Assembly: GCA_016109435.1 (NCBI GenBank)
Contig: JAEILR010000028.1
Location: forward strand, 62,001-126,000
Reading direction: 5' to 3'
DNA: 64,000 nucleotides
DNA from: Methanomassiliicoccus sp.
Lineage (GTDB): Archaea > Thermoplasmatota > Thermoplasmata > Methanomassiliicoccales > Methanomassiliicoccaceae
In this document: positions 17,844 to 26,495 of the stretch, piece by piece
How the letters are laid out: the number at the start of each line of letters is the position of its first letter
Numbering within the stretch: the first letter of the stretch is position 1
The notes under the pieces: generated by a model
Told to the model about the DNA's origin: nothing
Databases searched by the model: none
Seen by the model: only the letters and a program-made list of their open reading frames with translations
Translations under genes and position numbers: made by a program

Positions 17844-17927
17844 CGCCCTACCATCCTTCGAACTCGCGGACGGGTTCCGGCGACCCTTTATAGCCAAATT
17901 CCGCAATAAGCTGTCCGAGGTAAGGCC

Positions 17928-18368
17928 ATGACGGTCCGATGGGATACCGGCGAGGGAGCGCTCCTTTGGAGAGCGATGCTGAGCATTGCCGCGGTCTTCG
18001 GTTGGCTCATATTCATCGTCCTATGGCTCTTCTTCTGGACGTCCGGCCTGGGGTTCGCCCAGAACCTGGCGGTGTTCCTGGTCTCCCTGCTGGTTCTGGT
18101 GACCGTGCTCCTCCTGACCTGGGTCAGCTGGGGCCTCAAATACCCGCAGATGGCGCCACCCGCTCCGGGGTACGGGGCCTACGCTCCACGCTCGCGCTGG
18201 AGAGCCGCGGTCAACGGCCTGGCGGTCATCGCCTGGCTGTGCTTCATGGTCATATGGCTGTTCTTCTTCGCCGGTGACTTCACCCTGTACCAGAACCTGG
18301 GGGCGGTGCTCGCCTCCCTGCTGGTAGTGGTCGGGGTCACCTGGGCGGTCAGCCTGTTCGCCCGGTAG
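17928..18368 (+). CDS. Four-helix membrane protein with internal duplication
   Basis: The 146-residue protein has four membrane segments arranged as two similar pairs. Each half carries W-L-F-F followed by an aromatic/Gly loop, Q-N-L and a long hydrophobic helix: LWLFFWTSGLGFAQNLAVFL and IWLFFFAGDFTLYQNLGAVL. The halves are joined by a Pro/Gly-rich loop (YPQMAPPAPGYGAY). No known family is recognised. The start ATG follows GAGGTAAGGCC. Confidence 0.75.
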   Translation: MTVRWDTGEGALLWRAMLSIAAVFGWLIFIVLWLFFWTSGLGFAQNLAVFLVSLLVLVTVLLLTWVSWGLKYPQMAPPAPGYGAYAPRSRWRAAVNGLAVIAWLCFMVIWLFFFAGDFTLYQNLGAVLASLLVVVGVTWAVSLFAR

Positions 18369-18485
18369 CGGTGCCCTGCGCCCTCCATTGAACATGAGGG
18401 GCAAGGGCCGCGCTGAGATCGAAAAAGAAACGGACCTGCTCCGATCAGCGGCATATGCCAGGCCGGCCGGAGGGCATAAGAGGTT

Positions 18486-19913
18486 TTACTTGACCATCTC
18501 GCTGATGTTCTGGGAGGGCCTCCGGCCCTTCCTCCTGCTGACGTAGATGTTGCGGCCCTTCTTGTGCAGGGTGAACACGTCGGCGAACTCCTCGAGGAAC
18601 TCCCGCAGCCCGGCCTTGCCGGCGGACCTGAAGTCCAGCTCGGGCTCGATGCGCTTGACCTCCTTGCTCATCTGCGGGAGATAGGCCAGTCCGTCGTCCT
18701 TGACCACTTTGTCGAAGGCCTCCGACACCACCTTGAGGATGTCGATGTTGCTCCGTGCCGGGGCGCTCGGGGCCACCGGCTCAGGGCTCTCGGGGACATC
18801 GGGCTCGATCTCCTGGGGGGCCTCGGGCTCGATCTCCTCTTCGGCCTTCTCGGCCCTCTCGACCTTGCGCACCAGCATGCTCTTGCCCTTACGCGAGAGG
18901 ACAAAGTGCGACGGCAGCGCTTCCAGGAGGTGGGATATCTTCTCCTTCCCGTAGTTTATGCTGTCGAAGGTGGGATCGACCTTCTTGGCCGCCTTGAACA
19001 GCCGGAAGGTGTCCGCCGTTCCGTCAGAGTTCTTGTCCACGATGCGGTAGGCTTCCAGCAGCAGAGGCAGGGCCTCGTTCGCGGTGCGGCATGGTCCCGC
19101 CGGGGCCGCCTCCGCCCTTTCCCTGGCCATTGGCCTCTTCTCTTCCACCACCGGCGGCACCTGACCATCGCCCTTGCGCCGCACATAGATGGCCCCGTGG
19201 TTCGCTCTCTCGACCTCGAACACGTCGTCCATCTCGTCGATCAGGTTGAGCAGGGACGCCTTCCCGTAGGTCCTGGTGTCGAACGCGGGATCGAGGCGGC
19301 GAAGCGCCGCCCCGATGTCGCCGTTAAGCGCCCTACCGTCGTCGTTCACCGCGTAGTCGAACGCCCGGTTGAGTATCTCCACGGCGTCGCGGGGGCTCTT
19401 CCTGGGGCGGGCGTGGCCCTTGGGGGCCTGGGGGGCCTCCTTCTCTTCCTCCTTGCCAAGGTTCTCGGTGGATACGAACACGTCGCAGGCCCGCCGGAAC
19501 GAGTCGTGGGTCTCCTTCTTACCGATGCCGATCACGAACAGACCATGCTCCCTGATCTTTATCGCCAGGGACGTATAGTCGGAATCGCTGGACACGATCA
19601 CGAAGCCCTTCACGATGCCATCATGGAGGATGTCCATCGCATCGATGATGAGGGCGATATCGGTGGCGTTCTTGGTGACATACCGGTTGGAGATATTGGG
19701 GAACTGCTGGTAGGGGGAGAGAGCGTACTCCTTCAGCTTGGTCTTCCAGGAGTTTACCTGCCCCGTCGCGGTCCAGTTACCATAGACCCTGCGAATGATG
19801 ACCGATCCGTACTTTGAGGCTTCCGCCAGCATTTCCTCGATCATCGTGGCCTGGGCATTGTCTCCATCGACCAGGAAGGCAAGTTGCCTGTCCTCGATGC
19901 GCTTCTCGTCCAT
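18486..19913 (-). CDS. NYN-domain ribonuclease-like protein with three OST-HTH/LOTUS domains
   Basis: Residues 1-150 are a NYN (PIN-like, DUF88/LabA) domain. It has the acidic sites LVDGDNA (Asp16, Asp18), IDAMDIL and VSSDSDYTSL, and a typical IGKKETHDSFRRACDVF end. Three OST-HTH/LOTUS winged-helix domains follow at about 175-245, 285-350 and 400-465. Each carries the D-x-x-(Y/A)-GK core (FDTRTYGKASLLNLIDEM, FDSINYGKEKISHLLEAL, FRSAGKAGLREFLEEF). LOTUS domains bind RNA or helicases, so RNA cleavage or surveillance is likely (inference). Linkers are acidic and Pro-rich. Confidence 0.9.
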   Translation of the reverse strand: MDEKRIEDRQLAFLVDGDNAQATMIEEMLAEASKYGSVIIRRVYGNWTATGQVNSWKTKLKEYALSPYQQFPNISNRYVTKNATDIALIIDAMDILHDGIVKGFVIVSSDSDYTSLAIKIREHGLFVIGIGKKETHDSFRRACDVFVSTENLGKEEEKEAPQAPKGHARPRKSPRDAVEILNRAFDYAVNDDGRALNGDIGAALRRLDPAFDTRTYGKASLLNLIDEMDDVFEVERANHGAIYVRRKGDGQVPPVVEEKRPMARERAEAAPAGPCRTANEALPLLLEAYRIVDKNSDGTADTFRLFKAAKKVDPTFDSINYGKEKISHLLEALPSHFVLSRKGKSMLVRKVERAEKAEEEIEPEAPQEIEPDVPESPEPVAPSAPARSNIDILKVVSEAFDKVVKDDGLAYLPQMSKEVKRIEPELDFRSAGKAGLREFLEEFADVFTLHKKGRNIYVSRRKGRRPSQNISEMVK

Positions 19914-20070
19914 ATTAGAATGTCTCCGTTATCTTAATGACACCAGTACTTTAGGGCTATTTTAAATGAGAGGTCATCAACGACGGGGACCCGAAGGACT
20001 CCCTGGAACCCGCCGCCGGAGCCGTTCGGGGACCGCCAAATTATTCTCCCCCCATCTCCCTCGGGGACCC

Positions 20071-21036
20071 GTGGACGAGGTGGATGTCCGGCTTTGCGGC
20101 CTCCTGATCCTGAACTCTAGGACCCCCTATCGGGAACTGGCCGATACCCTGGGGCTGAGCCTGCAGGCGGTCCACCGCCGGATCCAGGTCATGCGCGAGC
20201 AGGGAGTGATCAACGGATTCCCGGGAGGGTTGTCCATCGGGTACGTCGGCCCGGTGGTCCTGTACGTTTTCGGCACCTCCTCGGCCGACAACATGGACCG
20301 GGTGGTGGCCGACCTCCATCGCGATGACCGGACCTACATCGTTCTGGTATGCGCCCGGAACTACATCTCCCTGGGCGCCCTGCTGAAGGACCATGACCAG
20401 ATCGAGGAGTACGTGGACCTCGTCCGGCGGGTGGCGGAGCTGACCGACCTGACGGTGGGGCTGATGTCGGCGACCCATTTCGGCTCTAATAAGGTGGGAT
20501 GGGCCCAGCGGGAGCAGGAGCTGAGCGTTCTGGACTACCGCATCATGCGCTCGCTGAAGGAGGACGCCCGCCGCCCCGTGGAGGAGGTCGCCTCGGAGCT
20601 GGGGATCTCCGCGGCCACGGCCCGGCGGCGGCTGGTGCGCATGATGGAGATGGGAGCGTTCACTCCCTCCATGGACTGGCGGCCGTCGGCGTCGGGCCAG
20701 ACCGTGGCCCAGCTGCACCTCCGGCTGGAGGAGGGAGCGGACCGCAACGGCCTCATCACCGACCTCACCAGCAGGGCTGGCCCCCACCTGTTCGGCGCCA
20801 TCACCTTCAGCAACCTGCCCCGTTTCCTCCTGCTGGTGGTGTGGGCCCGATCGATGAGGGAGCTGGGGCAGCTGGTGGCCCTGGCCGAGGCGGGGGCGGG
20901 AGTGGAGGCGGCATCACCCAACATCATCATCTCCGAAAGCCGCTTCGACACGTGGATCGACAAGCTCGTGGAGGAGCGGGCCAAGGGAAGACGTCCAGCA
21001 TCGCTGGGGATCGCGGATCTTCAATCGGGCGATTGA
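20071..21036 (+). CDS. AsnC/Lrp-like transcriptional regulator with two HTH modules
   Basis: The protein of about 321 residues has an N-terminal AsnC-type HTH (DVRLCGLLILNSRTPYRELADTLGLS) and a ligand-binding-like region. A second HTH (LDYRIMRSLKEDARRPVEEVASELGISAATARRRL) and another alpha/beta region follow. This duplicated layout is common in archaeal Lrp-like regulators. The start is uncertain. GTG 20071 is chosen because the frame upstream, open to ATG 19966, encodes a low-complexity Arg/Pro stretch typical of non-coding shadow. It is divergent from the NYN gene. Confidence 0.8.
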   Translation: MDEVDVRLCGLLILNSRTPYRELADTLGLSLQAVHRRIQVMREQGVINGFPGGLSIGYVGPVVLYVFGTSSADNMDRVVADLHRDDRTYIVLVCARNYISLGALLKDHDQIEEYVDLVRRVAELTDLTVGLMSATHFGSNKVGWAQREQELSVLDYRIMRSLKEDARRPVEEVASELGISAATARRRLVRMMEMGAFTPSMDWRPSASGQTVAQLHLRLEEGADRNGLITDLTSRAGPHLFGAITFSNLPRFLLLVVWARSMRELGQLVALAEAGAGVEAASPNIIISESRFDTWIDKLVEERAKGRRPASLGIADLQSGD

Positions 21037-21155
21037 AGTAACGCCGTTCTGCCGCATCCTAGACCGCGGTCCTTCAATCCCGGCCTGAACATGGCAATAT
21101 CGTCTCTTCCTCGCTTCTCCCGATCGCGGCGATGGGCCGCGAGAGGATGTACAAC

Positions 21156-21542
21156 ATGGAAACGATGAGCATTGGATTGATCGGGAACGGAATTGTGGCC
21201 GGAGCGGCGGTGGCGGCGATCAGCGCCGCCGCAGTGGTGGGCCTGGGGTCGTTGATCGGGGAGGGCGAGGGAACGCTGAGGTCCGCGGGGACCTGGGCTG
21301 CGGCGTCGGTGGCGTTCGGGATCGTGGCGGTTCTCGCCTACACCGTCCTGAGAAGCTCGTTCAGCATCGACGCCAGCGGCTACCTCTGCCTGGCCTTGGG
21401 GTTCGCGGCCGTCCTGACCGCGCTGGAGTTCGCTCCCATCTACGGAGCGTCGAACTTCGCTCCACACTGGCAGACCTACGCCGCCCTGAACTTCATCTTC
21501 GCCCTGGGCTTCGGCCTGATGGTCCCCCGGCTGGTGGGGTGA
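21156..21542 (+). CDS. Four-helix membrane protein of unknown function
   Basis: The product of about 128 residues has four hydrophobic segments (IVAGAAVAAISAAAVVGLGS, ASVAFGIVAVLAYTVL, LCLALGFAAVLTALEF, ALNFIFALGFGLMVPRL) and short loops. No family is recognised. It is followed 1 nt later by the gene at 21544 and then by the small ATPase, all in the same direction. ATG 21156 is preferred; ATG 21132 adds eight residues. Confidence 0.7.
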   Translation: METMSIGLIGNGIVAGAAVAAISAAAVVGLGSLIGEGEGTLRSAGTWAAASVAFGIVAVLAYTVLRSSFSIDASGYLCLALGFAAVLTALEFAPIYGASNFAPHWQTYAALNFIFALGFGLMVPRLVG

Positions 21543-21543
21543 G

Positions 21544-21882
21544 GTGGACCTCGCCGATCTGGAGGAGCGAGCCCGGACGTCGGGGGAGGCCTTCATGACC
21601 CTGGCGGCCTCGGAGCGCTCCCGCCTGGGGGTGGCCGCCAGGTGCGAGGACGGCCGCCTGTCCCTCTCCGTCGAGGGACAGATCCTCCTCCTGCCCGCCG
21701 GCCCAGAGGTCGACCTGGACTGGCTGGGGAGGGCGGGCAAGCTCCTGGCCTCGCTGCGGGCCATGGGGTTCGACCTCTTCCACTACGGGGACGGATGGGT
21801 GGTAGCCTCCCGCCCCGCGGACGGGGAGGACCTTTCTGCGGCAGCGGAGGAGGCCGCCCGGCTCCTTCGCTCAAGCTATTAA
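21544..21882 (+). CDS. Small soluble hypothetical protein, 112 residues
   Basis: It starts with GTG one base after the membrane-protein stop (TGAGGTG), so it is co-translated with it. It is an acidic alpha/beta protein with VEGQILLLPAGPEVDLDWL in the middle and a helical C-terminus (DLSAAAEEAARLLRSSY). It has no cysteines and no known motifs. The tight spacing to both neighbours suggests a three-gene unit with the ATPase. Confidence 0.65.
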   Translation: MDLADLEERARTSGEAFMTLAASERSRLGVAARCEDGRLSLSVEGQILLLPAGPEVDLDWLGRAGKLLASLRAMGFDLFHYGDGWVVASRPADGEDLSAAAEEAARLLRSSY

Positions 21883-21906
21883 TCGGGGACGTCCATAGAG
21901 CGTGCC

Positions 21907-22800
21907 ATGGCCAAGCTGCGCTCCGTGATCCTGTCCAACTACCGCCGCTTCTCCGGTGAGATCGAGTTCCCCCTCGGTCCGGGGGTGAACCTCGTGGTGA
22001 TCCCGCCCGGGAAGGGGAAGTCGACCTTGCTGGAGGCCATCGCCTGGTGCCTCCTGGGGAACGAGCTGGTGTCCGATCCCGGGGAGGTGCCCAACGTCGA
22101 GGCGCTGGACACCGGCACCGCCGAGGTGAGGGTGGCGCTGACCTTCATCAACGGGGAGAGGCTGGAGCGCTTCGCCCAGTATTCCCGGACGGAGGGGCGG
22201 GTGGAGAGGGGAGCATGGGGGTGGAGGCTGCTGGGAGAGGGCGGCGGGATCCTGGACCAGGGGGAAGACGCCGTGGGGTTCGCCGAGCAGGCGGAGCGGC
22301 TGTTCCCGGAGGAGTGCGTGCATGCCAACCTTATCAGCGGCCCCTCCCTGGCCCGGGTCGCCGAGGGAGACCGCAGCGGGCCGGAGAGGGCGGTGCAGTG
22401 CAGCGACAACTGGTGCACCAGCGACCTCTCCCTGAGGTGCTCCATGGAGGCCACCGGGCTGTTCCTGGGGATGTGCCCGGAGACGCCGGTGCGGGCCCTT
22501 GGCTACGATCCGGAGGGCCGGCTGGAGGTGTCGGTGGAGGGCCACCCGTCCGTGGACGTCGTCCGCACCGCGGTCCTCTGCCACGCCCTGGCCTTCGCCC
22601 GGGAGAACTACGGGGTGTGCCCCATCCTCATGGAGGACCCCCTGCGGTGCGTGGAGGCGGAGGACCGGCAGGGGATGTTCTCCGAGATCATCAGGTCGAT
22701 GGGGTCACGGCAGGTGGTCTTCCTCCTGTCCGACCAGGCGGACATCGAGGCGGTGAGGGCCACTGGACGGGTGGACCGGGAGCTGGAGATCTGGGGATGA
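21907..22800 (+). CDS. Minimal SMC/RecF-like ATPase without coiled-coil arms
   Basis: The N-terminus has the RecF/SMC layout LRSVILSNYRRFSGEIEF followed by a P-loop VIPPGKGKSTLLEAIAWCLL (about residues 31-50). The C-terminus carries a Walker B-like PILMEDPLRCVEAEDRQGMF and a D-loop/H-switch-like RQVVFLLSDQADIEAV. The usual LSGGE signature is replaced by SVDVVRTAVLCHALAFAREN. At 297 residues there is no room for Rad50 or SMC arms. Related short forms act in DNA repair or anti-phage systems, but the family is not assigned here. It follows the 112-residue gene by 24 nt. Confidence 0.75.
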   Translation: MAKLRSVILSNYRRFSGEIEFPLGPGVNLVVIPPGKGKSTLLEAIAWCLLGNELVSDPGEVPNVEALDTGTAEVRVALTFINGERLERFAQYSRTEGRVERGAWGWRLLGEGGGILDQGEDAVGFAEQAERLFPEECVHANLISGPSLARVAEGDRSGPERAVQCSDNWCTSDLSLRCSMEATGLFLGMCPETPVRALGYDPEGRLEVSVEGHPSVDVVRTAVLCHALAFARENYGVCPILMEDPLRCVEAEDRQGMFSEIIRSMGSRQVVFLLSDQADIEAVRATGRVDRELEIWG

Positions 22801-22848
22801 CCGCCTCCGAACAGCAAGTTTAATCAGGACCTCCTCCGATTGGTGCCC

Positions 22849-23166
22849 ATGAAGCGGATAAAGACCGTTCCGGCGGAGGACCTCGTCGCCCTGAAGGAGG
22901 ACATCAGCGAGGGGCGCTGCGCCTTCCTGGACGTGAGGGAGAGGTCGGAGTTCGAGGCGGGGCATATCCCCCTCGCGGTCCTGCGCCCGCTGTCGGAACT
23001 GGAGAGCTGGTCCCGTGAACTGGAGAAGGACCGGCCGGTCCTCCTTTGCTGCAAGACCGGGAAGCGGAGCCAGAGATGCGCCGAGGTCCTGATCTCCAAG
23101 GGGTTCAGCGATGTCAGCTTCCTCGAGGGCGGTTACGCCGCCTGGTATTCAAGGACCGGGCGCTGA
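22849..23166 (+). CDS. Rhodanese-like sulfurtransferase
   Basis: The single rhodanese domain of about 105 residues has CAFLDVRERSEFEAGHIPLA and the active-site loop LLCCKTGKRSQRC, where the second Cys begins a CKTGKR loop. It ends GFSDVSFLEGGYAAWYSRTG. It would carry persulfide sulfur for transfer or detoxification. ATG 22849 is the first ATG; an upstream TTG would add three residues. It follows the ATPase by 48 nt with an A/T-rich patch between. Confidence 0.92.
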   Translation: MKRIKTVPAEDLVALKEDISEGRCAFLDVRERSEFEAGHIPLAVLRPLSELESWSRELEKDRPVLLCCKTGKRSQRCAEVLISKGFSDVSFLEGGYAAWYSRTGR

Positions 23167-23254
23167 ACTGAGGACCTGAGGCCGATGGCGCCGTGGACGT
23201 CAAGGGTGAGAACTGGATGGTCAATTTCTTATAACATGGAATCCTGGAACTCAG

Positions 23255-23524
23255 GTGGACCCCCGCAAGTTCAATGCCATTTGCATTCTGGCCATCATCG
23301 CCGTGGGCGCGCTGGCCATCGTGATGGTGGAGACCTCACCGCGGTCCGACGCCATCGGACCGGCGGCCACCGCCAGCTTATCCGATGATATCCTTGCCAG
23401 CGTCCCGGCCGTCCAGCCCCTTGAAATCGGCATCGCCCTGGCGGTGGTGGCGGACCTCGGCCTGATGACCCTGGGACTGGTGATCCTGTTCGGTGACGGC
23501 TTTCCCCGCTACAGACCCCGCTGA
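23255..23524 (+). CDS. Small two-helix membrane protein
   Basis: The 89-residue product has two hydrophobic segments (AICILAIIAVGALAIVMVET and IGIALAVVADLGLMTLGLVI) with a Ser/Ala/Asp loop between. It starts with GTG. Its last 16 bases overlap the 3' end of the convergent FAD-oxidoreductase gene. No family is recognised. The coding call rests mainly on clean hydrophobic periodicity. Confidence 0.6.
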   Translation: MDPRKFNAICILAIIAVGALAIVMVETSPRSDAIGPAATASLSDDILASVPAVQPLEIGIALAVVADLGLMTLGLVILFGDGFPRYRPR

Positions 23525-24831
23525 ACGATCTCCTTTTTCATTAGGACCTCGGGGTCGAACATGCTGGGCGGGAGTTCCTCCCCCCTTATGATGGTTCCCA
23601 CCCTGTACCCTCCGGCGATGGCCGAGAGGAGGCCTATCCCGTTGCATCCGATGTTGTAATATAGCGCGGGCAGGCCGGGGTCCTGGCCGGCCACCCTCAC
23701 CCCCGTCGGGGTGTATCCCATCAGGCCCTGCCACCGGCGGTCCGGAGGGTTCCGGCAATCGACCAGGGTGCGCTCCATGAAAACGCCGAGGCGTTCGTAG
23801 GCCCCGGAATGATAGATCCGCTGCGGATCGTACTCGCCGGTAATGGGCCCTTCCGGACCTCCTACCGCGGTAAGCCAGCCTTCTTTGTAACGCCGGCGGG
23901 TGAGATAGAAGTAGGCGCCCTCGTCGGGCATGTACACCCGTACGCCAGGGGCCCCCATGGCGTCCTCGTTGCCGGCCATGTACCCCACCACGCTCTTGAT
24001 CCTTCCGCCGAGCAAGGGAGGAGAGCATGCCTCGATGACCGGCAGCCGGTAGCCGTTGGTGCACAGCACCACCGAATCGGCCAGACATAAGTGCCGGTTG
24101 CAGGTGATGGCGGCCTCCTCCTCGCTCATCCGTATGCGTTCGACCGGGGAGCGCTCGAATATCTGGCACCTATCGGGGAAGGCCTGCGTCAGGTAGGAGG
24201 CCAGGCTTTCCACCAGCGCGTAGCTGTTGATGGTCGCCACCGGCACCTCCAGGGCCGCGGAGTACCGCAGGTCCCGGGACCACAGGAGGCCGGCGATCCT
24301 CTTCCGGGAGACCGCTTCGGCCCCTCCTACTGACGCCCCGGGGAGGTCGTCGGCCACCCATGCCCTGCTGACCTCCAGCCCCATCTCCCTCCTTTCGTCC
24401 AGTTCTTCCCTCCATGAGCGCAGCTGACCGGCCTCGGCGATGCCGATCACCCCCGGGACCTCGGTCAGCAGGGAGGACGATCCCATGGCGGACAGCATGG
24501 TCCTGAGGGCCACCAGGGCCGCGTCCATTTCACGGTACCCCTGCATCGTCCTCTCCTCCCCCGCGGTGCGGATCAGGTCGGCGAGCCTTTCCTCCGACGC
24601 GGCCACCGCCTGCCCCCCGTTATGACCAGTGGCCCCGTGCCCCACGAGGTCCTTCTCCAGCACCGTTACCCTCAGCTCGCTGCCCCGGAGAAGATGGTAG
24701 GCGGTGGCCAGGCCGGCGATCCCCCCGCCCACGATGGCCACGTCGGCATCCTGGTCCTCGGTCAGGGAGACCACCGGACGTTCCCGGGGGAACTCCTCGA
24801 GCCAGGGGGAGCCCCTTTGACCGGCGGTCAT
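23509..24831 (-). CDS. FAD-dependent amine/glycine oxidase-like oxidoreductase (DAO family)
   Basis: The 440-residue enzyme has the N-terminal FAD-binding DVAIVGGGIAGLATAYHLL and ATGHNGGQAVAASEERLADL, as in DadA and gamma-glutamylputrescine oxidase-like proteins. The C-terminus has YNIGCNGIGLLSAIAGGY. It would oxidise an amine or amino acid, with substrate unknown. The frame is open upstream, but ATG 24831 fits the family start and overlaps the TGA of the DNA methyltransferase in an ATGA, so it is the second gene of that pair. Confidence 0.88.
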   Translation of the reverse strand: MTAGQRGSPWLEEFPRERPVVSLTEDQDADVAIVGGGIAGLATAYHLLRGSELRVTVLEKDLVGHGATGHNGGQAVAASEERLADLIRTAGEERTMQGYREMDAALVALRTMLSAMGSSSLLTEVPGVIGIAEAGQLRSWREELDERREMGLEVSRAWVADDLPGASVGGAEAVSRKRIAGLLWSRDLRYSAALEVPVATINSYALVESLASYLTQAFPDRCQIFERSPVERIRMSEEEAAITCNRHLCLADSVVLCTNGYRLPVIEACSPPLLGGRIKSVVGYMAGNEDAMGAPGVRVYMPDEGAYFYLTRRRYKEGWLTAVGGPEGPITGEYDPQRIYHSGAYERLGVFMERTLVDCRNPPDRRWQGLMGYTPTGVRVAGQDPGLPALYYNIGCNGIGLLSAIAGGYRVGTIIRGEELPPSMFDPEVLMKKEIVQRGL

Positions 24832-25883
24832 GTCCCCCTCCCCTCGTCCAGGGAGCGCAGCGACGCCCTCGCCCCAGTGGCTATGACCGGGTTGATCTCG
24901 TAGCCGACCCCGTTCCTTCCGCACCCGGCCGCGGCCGCCAGGGTCGTCCCCGAGCCCAGGAAGGGATCGAGGACCGTCTCCCCGTGGAAACTGTACGCCC
25001 GGACGAGGCGGACAGGAAGCTCGAGAGGGAACTGGGCCACGTGCTCCCGCCGGTCCCCGCTGCCCTGGGGGGCGATGAGCCACACGTCACTGTTCTTGAT
25101 CGACAGCCAGAAATCCTTGTCCAGCCTGGAACGCTCCCGGTCGCGGGGAGAGACGTGGGCGTACTTCCTGGCCCTCTCCCCGCGGGTGGACGGCTTTTCC
25201 AGCTCCAGTATGAACTCGTGCATGTTGTTGAGAAGGATCCCTCCCGGATAGGGGTAGGTGCCGAAGGGAGCGCGGACCCCGTTGGTCTTCTGCCACACGA
25301 TGTCGCGCTTGAAGATGTAGCCGATGCTCTCGCACAGCTCCACCGTGCGTCCCGCCAGGTTGAGGGTGCGGAACCCCCCGTCCTCCAGGCGCAAGGGCAG
25401 GTTCATGATGTTGATGAACAGCTTCCGTCCCGGCTGCAGCACGCGGAACACCTCCGACCAGACCTCCCCGATGCGGGAGAACCACTCGTCGACCGAATGG
25501 ACGTTCCCCAAGTCCCCGTCGATGGGCGAGGACGCGTACATCTTGGTATCGAAGTAGGGCGGCGAGGTTATGGCCAGGTTGACACTGCCGTCGGCCAGCT
25601 CCCGCATGTCCGCGGAGGAGCCGCACATCACCTCCTGCACGGTGTCCAGGACCTGGAGGGATGACCGGCCCGGAGAGGTATCTTCCTCCCGTCCCTGCGG
25701 TTCCATCCCCGCCAGGGCGGCCAGGTCGAACCGCTGCTGCCCGCTGCCGGATATGGTGACCGGTATCCTCTCCTCCCGGACCAGGCGATGGACCTGCTTC
25801 ACCGTCGTCCCGAGATAGCGGGCCGCCTCGCCCGCCGACAGGTACCGCCTGCCACTGTAGTCCGCGCTTACCTTGGATCCCAA
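24828..25883 (-). CDS. DNA methyltransferase (N4/N6 class) with N-terminal excisionase/MerR-type HTH
   Basis: The 351-residue protein begins with a DNA-binding module (YLSAGEAARYLGTTVKQVHR, GQQRFDLAAL). Catalytic motif IV SPPYFDTKMY lies near residue 110 and the SAM motif DPFLGSGTTLAAAAGCGRNG at the C-terminus, giving the beta-type order IV then I. SPPY is more usual for N4-cytosine methylation than N6-adenine. No restriction endonuclease is adjacent, so it looks like a solitary methyltransferase. The downstream gene overlaps by ATGA. HTH fusions of this type also occur in mobile-element modules, but no other mobile-element sign is near. Confidence 0.88.
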   Translation of the reverse strand: MGSKVSADYSGRRYLSAGEAARYLGTTVKQVHRLVREERIPVTISGSGQQRFDLAALAGMEPQGREEDTSPGRSSLQVLDTVQEVMCGSSADMRELADGSVNLAITSPPYFDTKMYASSPIDGDLGNVHSVDEWFSRIGEVWSEVFRVLQPGRKLFINIMNLPLRLEDGGFRTLNLAGRTVELCESIGYIFKRDIVWQKTNGVRAPFGTYPYPGGILLNNMHEFILELEKPSTRGERARKYAHVSPRDRERSRLDKDFWLSIKNSDVWLIAPQGSGDRREHVAQFPLELPVRLVRAYSFHGETVLDPFLGSGTTLAAAAGCGRNGVGYEINPVIATGARASLRSLDEGRGT

Positions 25884-26036
25884 CGAGAGCCTCGAACATT
25901 AATGATGCCACGGGGAGCCAGTTAAGCTTTTTGGATAGCGGCCAGAAATAGATATAGGGTCATAAATAAATTAATACGGACCTTATTGAAATCGCCCGGA
26001 TATATCTCCGCGGCCGTTCGGACGGTGCCGCCGACC

Positions 26037-26444
26037 TCATCCATAGCCGTCCTGCTCGAACGGCGTCATCTTTCCGGCCGCGCATCCCTGATGGTGCCGG
26101 ATCAGGTCCTTGATGGTGTTCCTCAGGACGGTGGTGTTGGTCACCCCCACGATGTCGACCAGGAACTGGTTGCGGCAGAACAGAAGGAAGGTAGGTGTCG
26201 CCACCACCCCGTAATGCAGGGCCAGCTCGATGTTCGCCCGTGCGTCCACTTTCACGAAGGCCGCGTCCCCCGACATCTCCCGGGACAGCTCCTCGTACAC
26301 CGGGTCCATGGCCGCGCAGGCCTCGCACCCCTCCATGTAGAACTCGGCGATGATCAGCCTGTCGGTACCGGACATGAACTTCTGGAAGGAACCGTCCCCC
26401 AGCTCTTGGATGCCCTTTTGCAGCGTAGCCGCGCCTTCGTCCAT
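26037..26444 (-). CDS. Thioredoxin-like protein
   Basis: This is a thioredoxin fold of about 135 residues. The active site is YMEGCEACAAMDPVYEEL (C-E-A-C instead of C-G-P-C) and a cis-Pro loop is present as VVATPTFLLF. Two further cysteines lie near the start of the C-terminal helix and tail. It is probably a thiol-disulfide oxidoreductase. GAGGGA six bases upstream supports ATG 26444 over ATG 26465. It lies directly downstream of echF on the same strand (30-50 nt), so it may be the last gene of the Ech transcript. Confidence 0.85.
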   Translation of the reverse strand: MDEGAATLQKGIQELGDGSFQKFMSGTDRLIIAEFYMEGCEACAAMDPVYEELSREMSGDAAFVKVDARANIELALHYGVVATPTFLLFCRNQFLVDIVGVTNTTVLRNTIKDLIRHHQGCAAGKMTPFEQDGYG

Positions 26445-26495
26445 GATGCTCCCTCGCCGTTCCATTGTCAGGGGGCGGTGATAAGGTTTTCCGGC

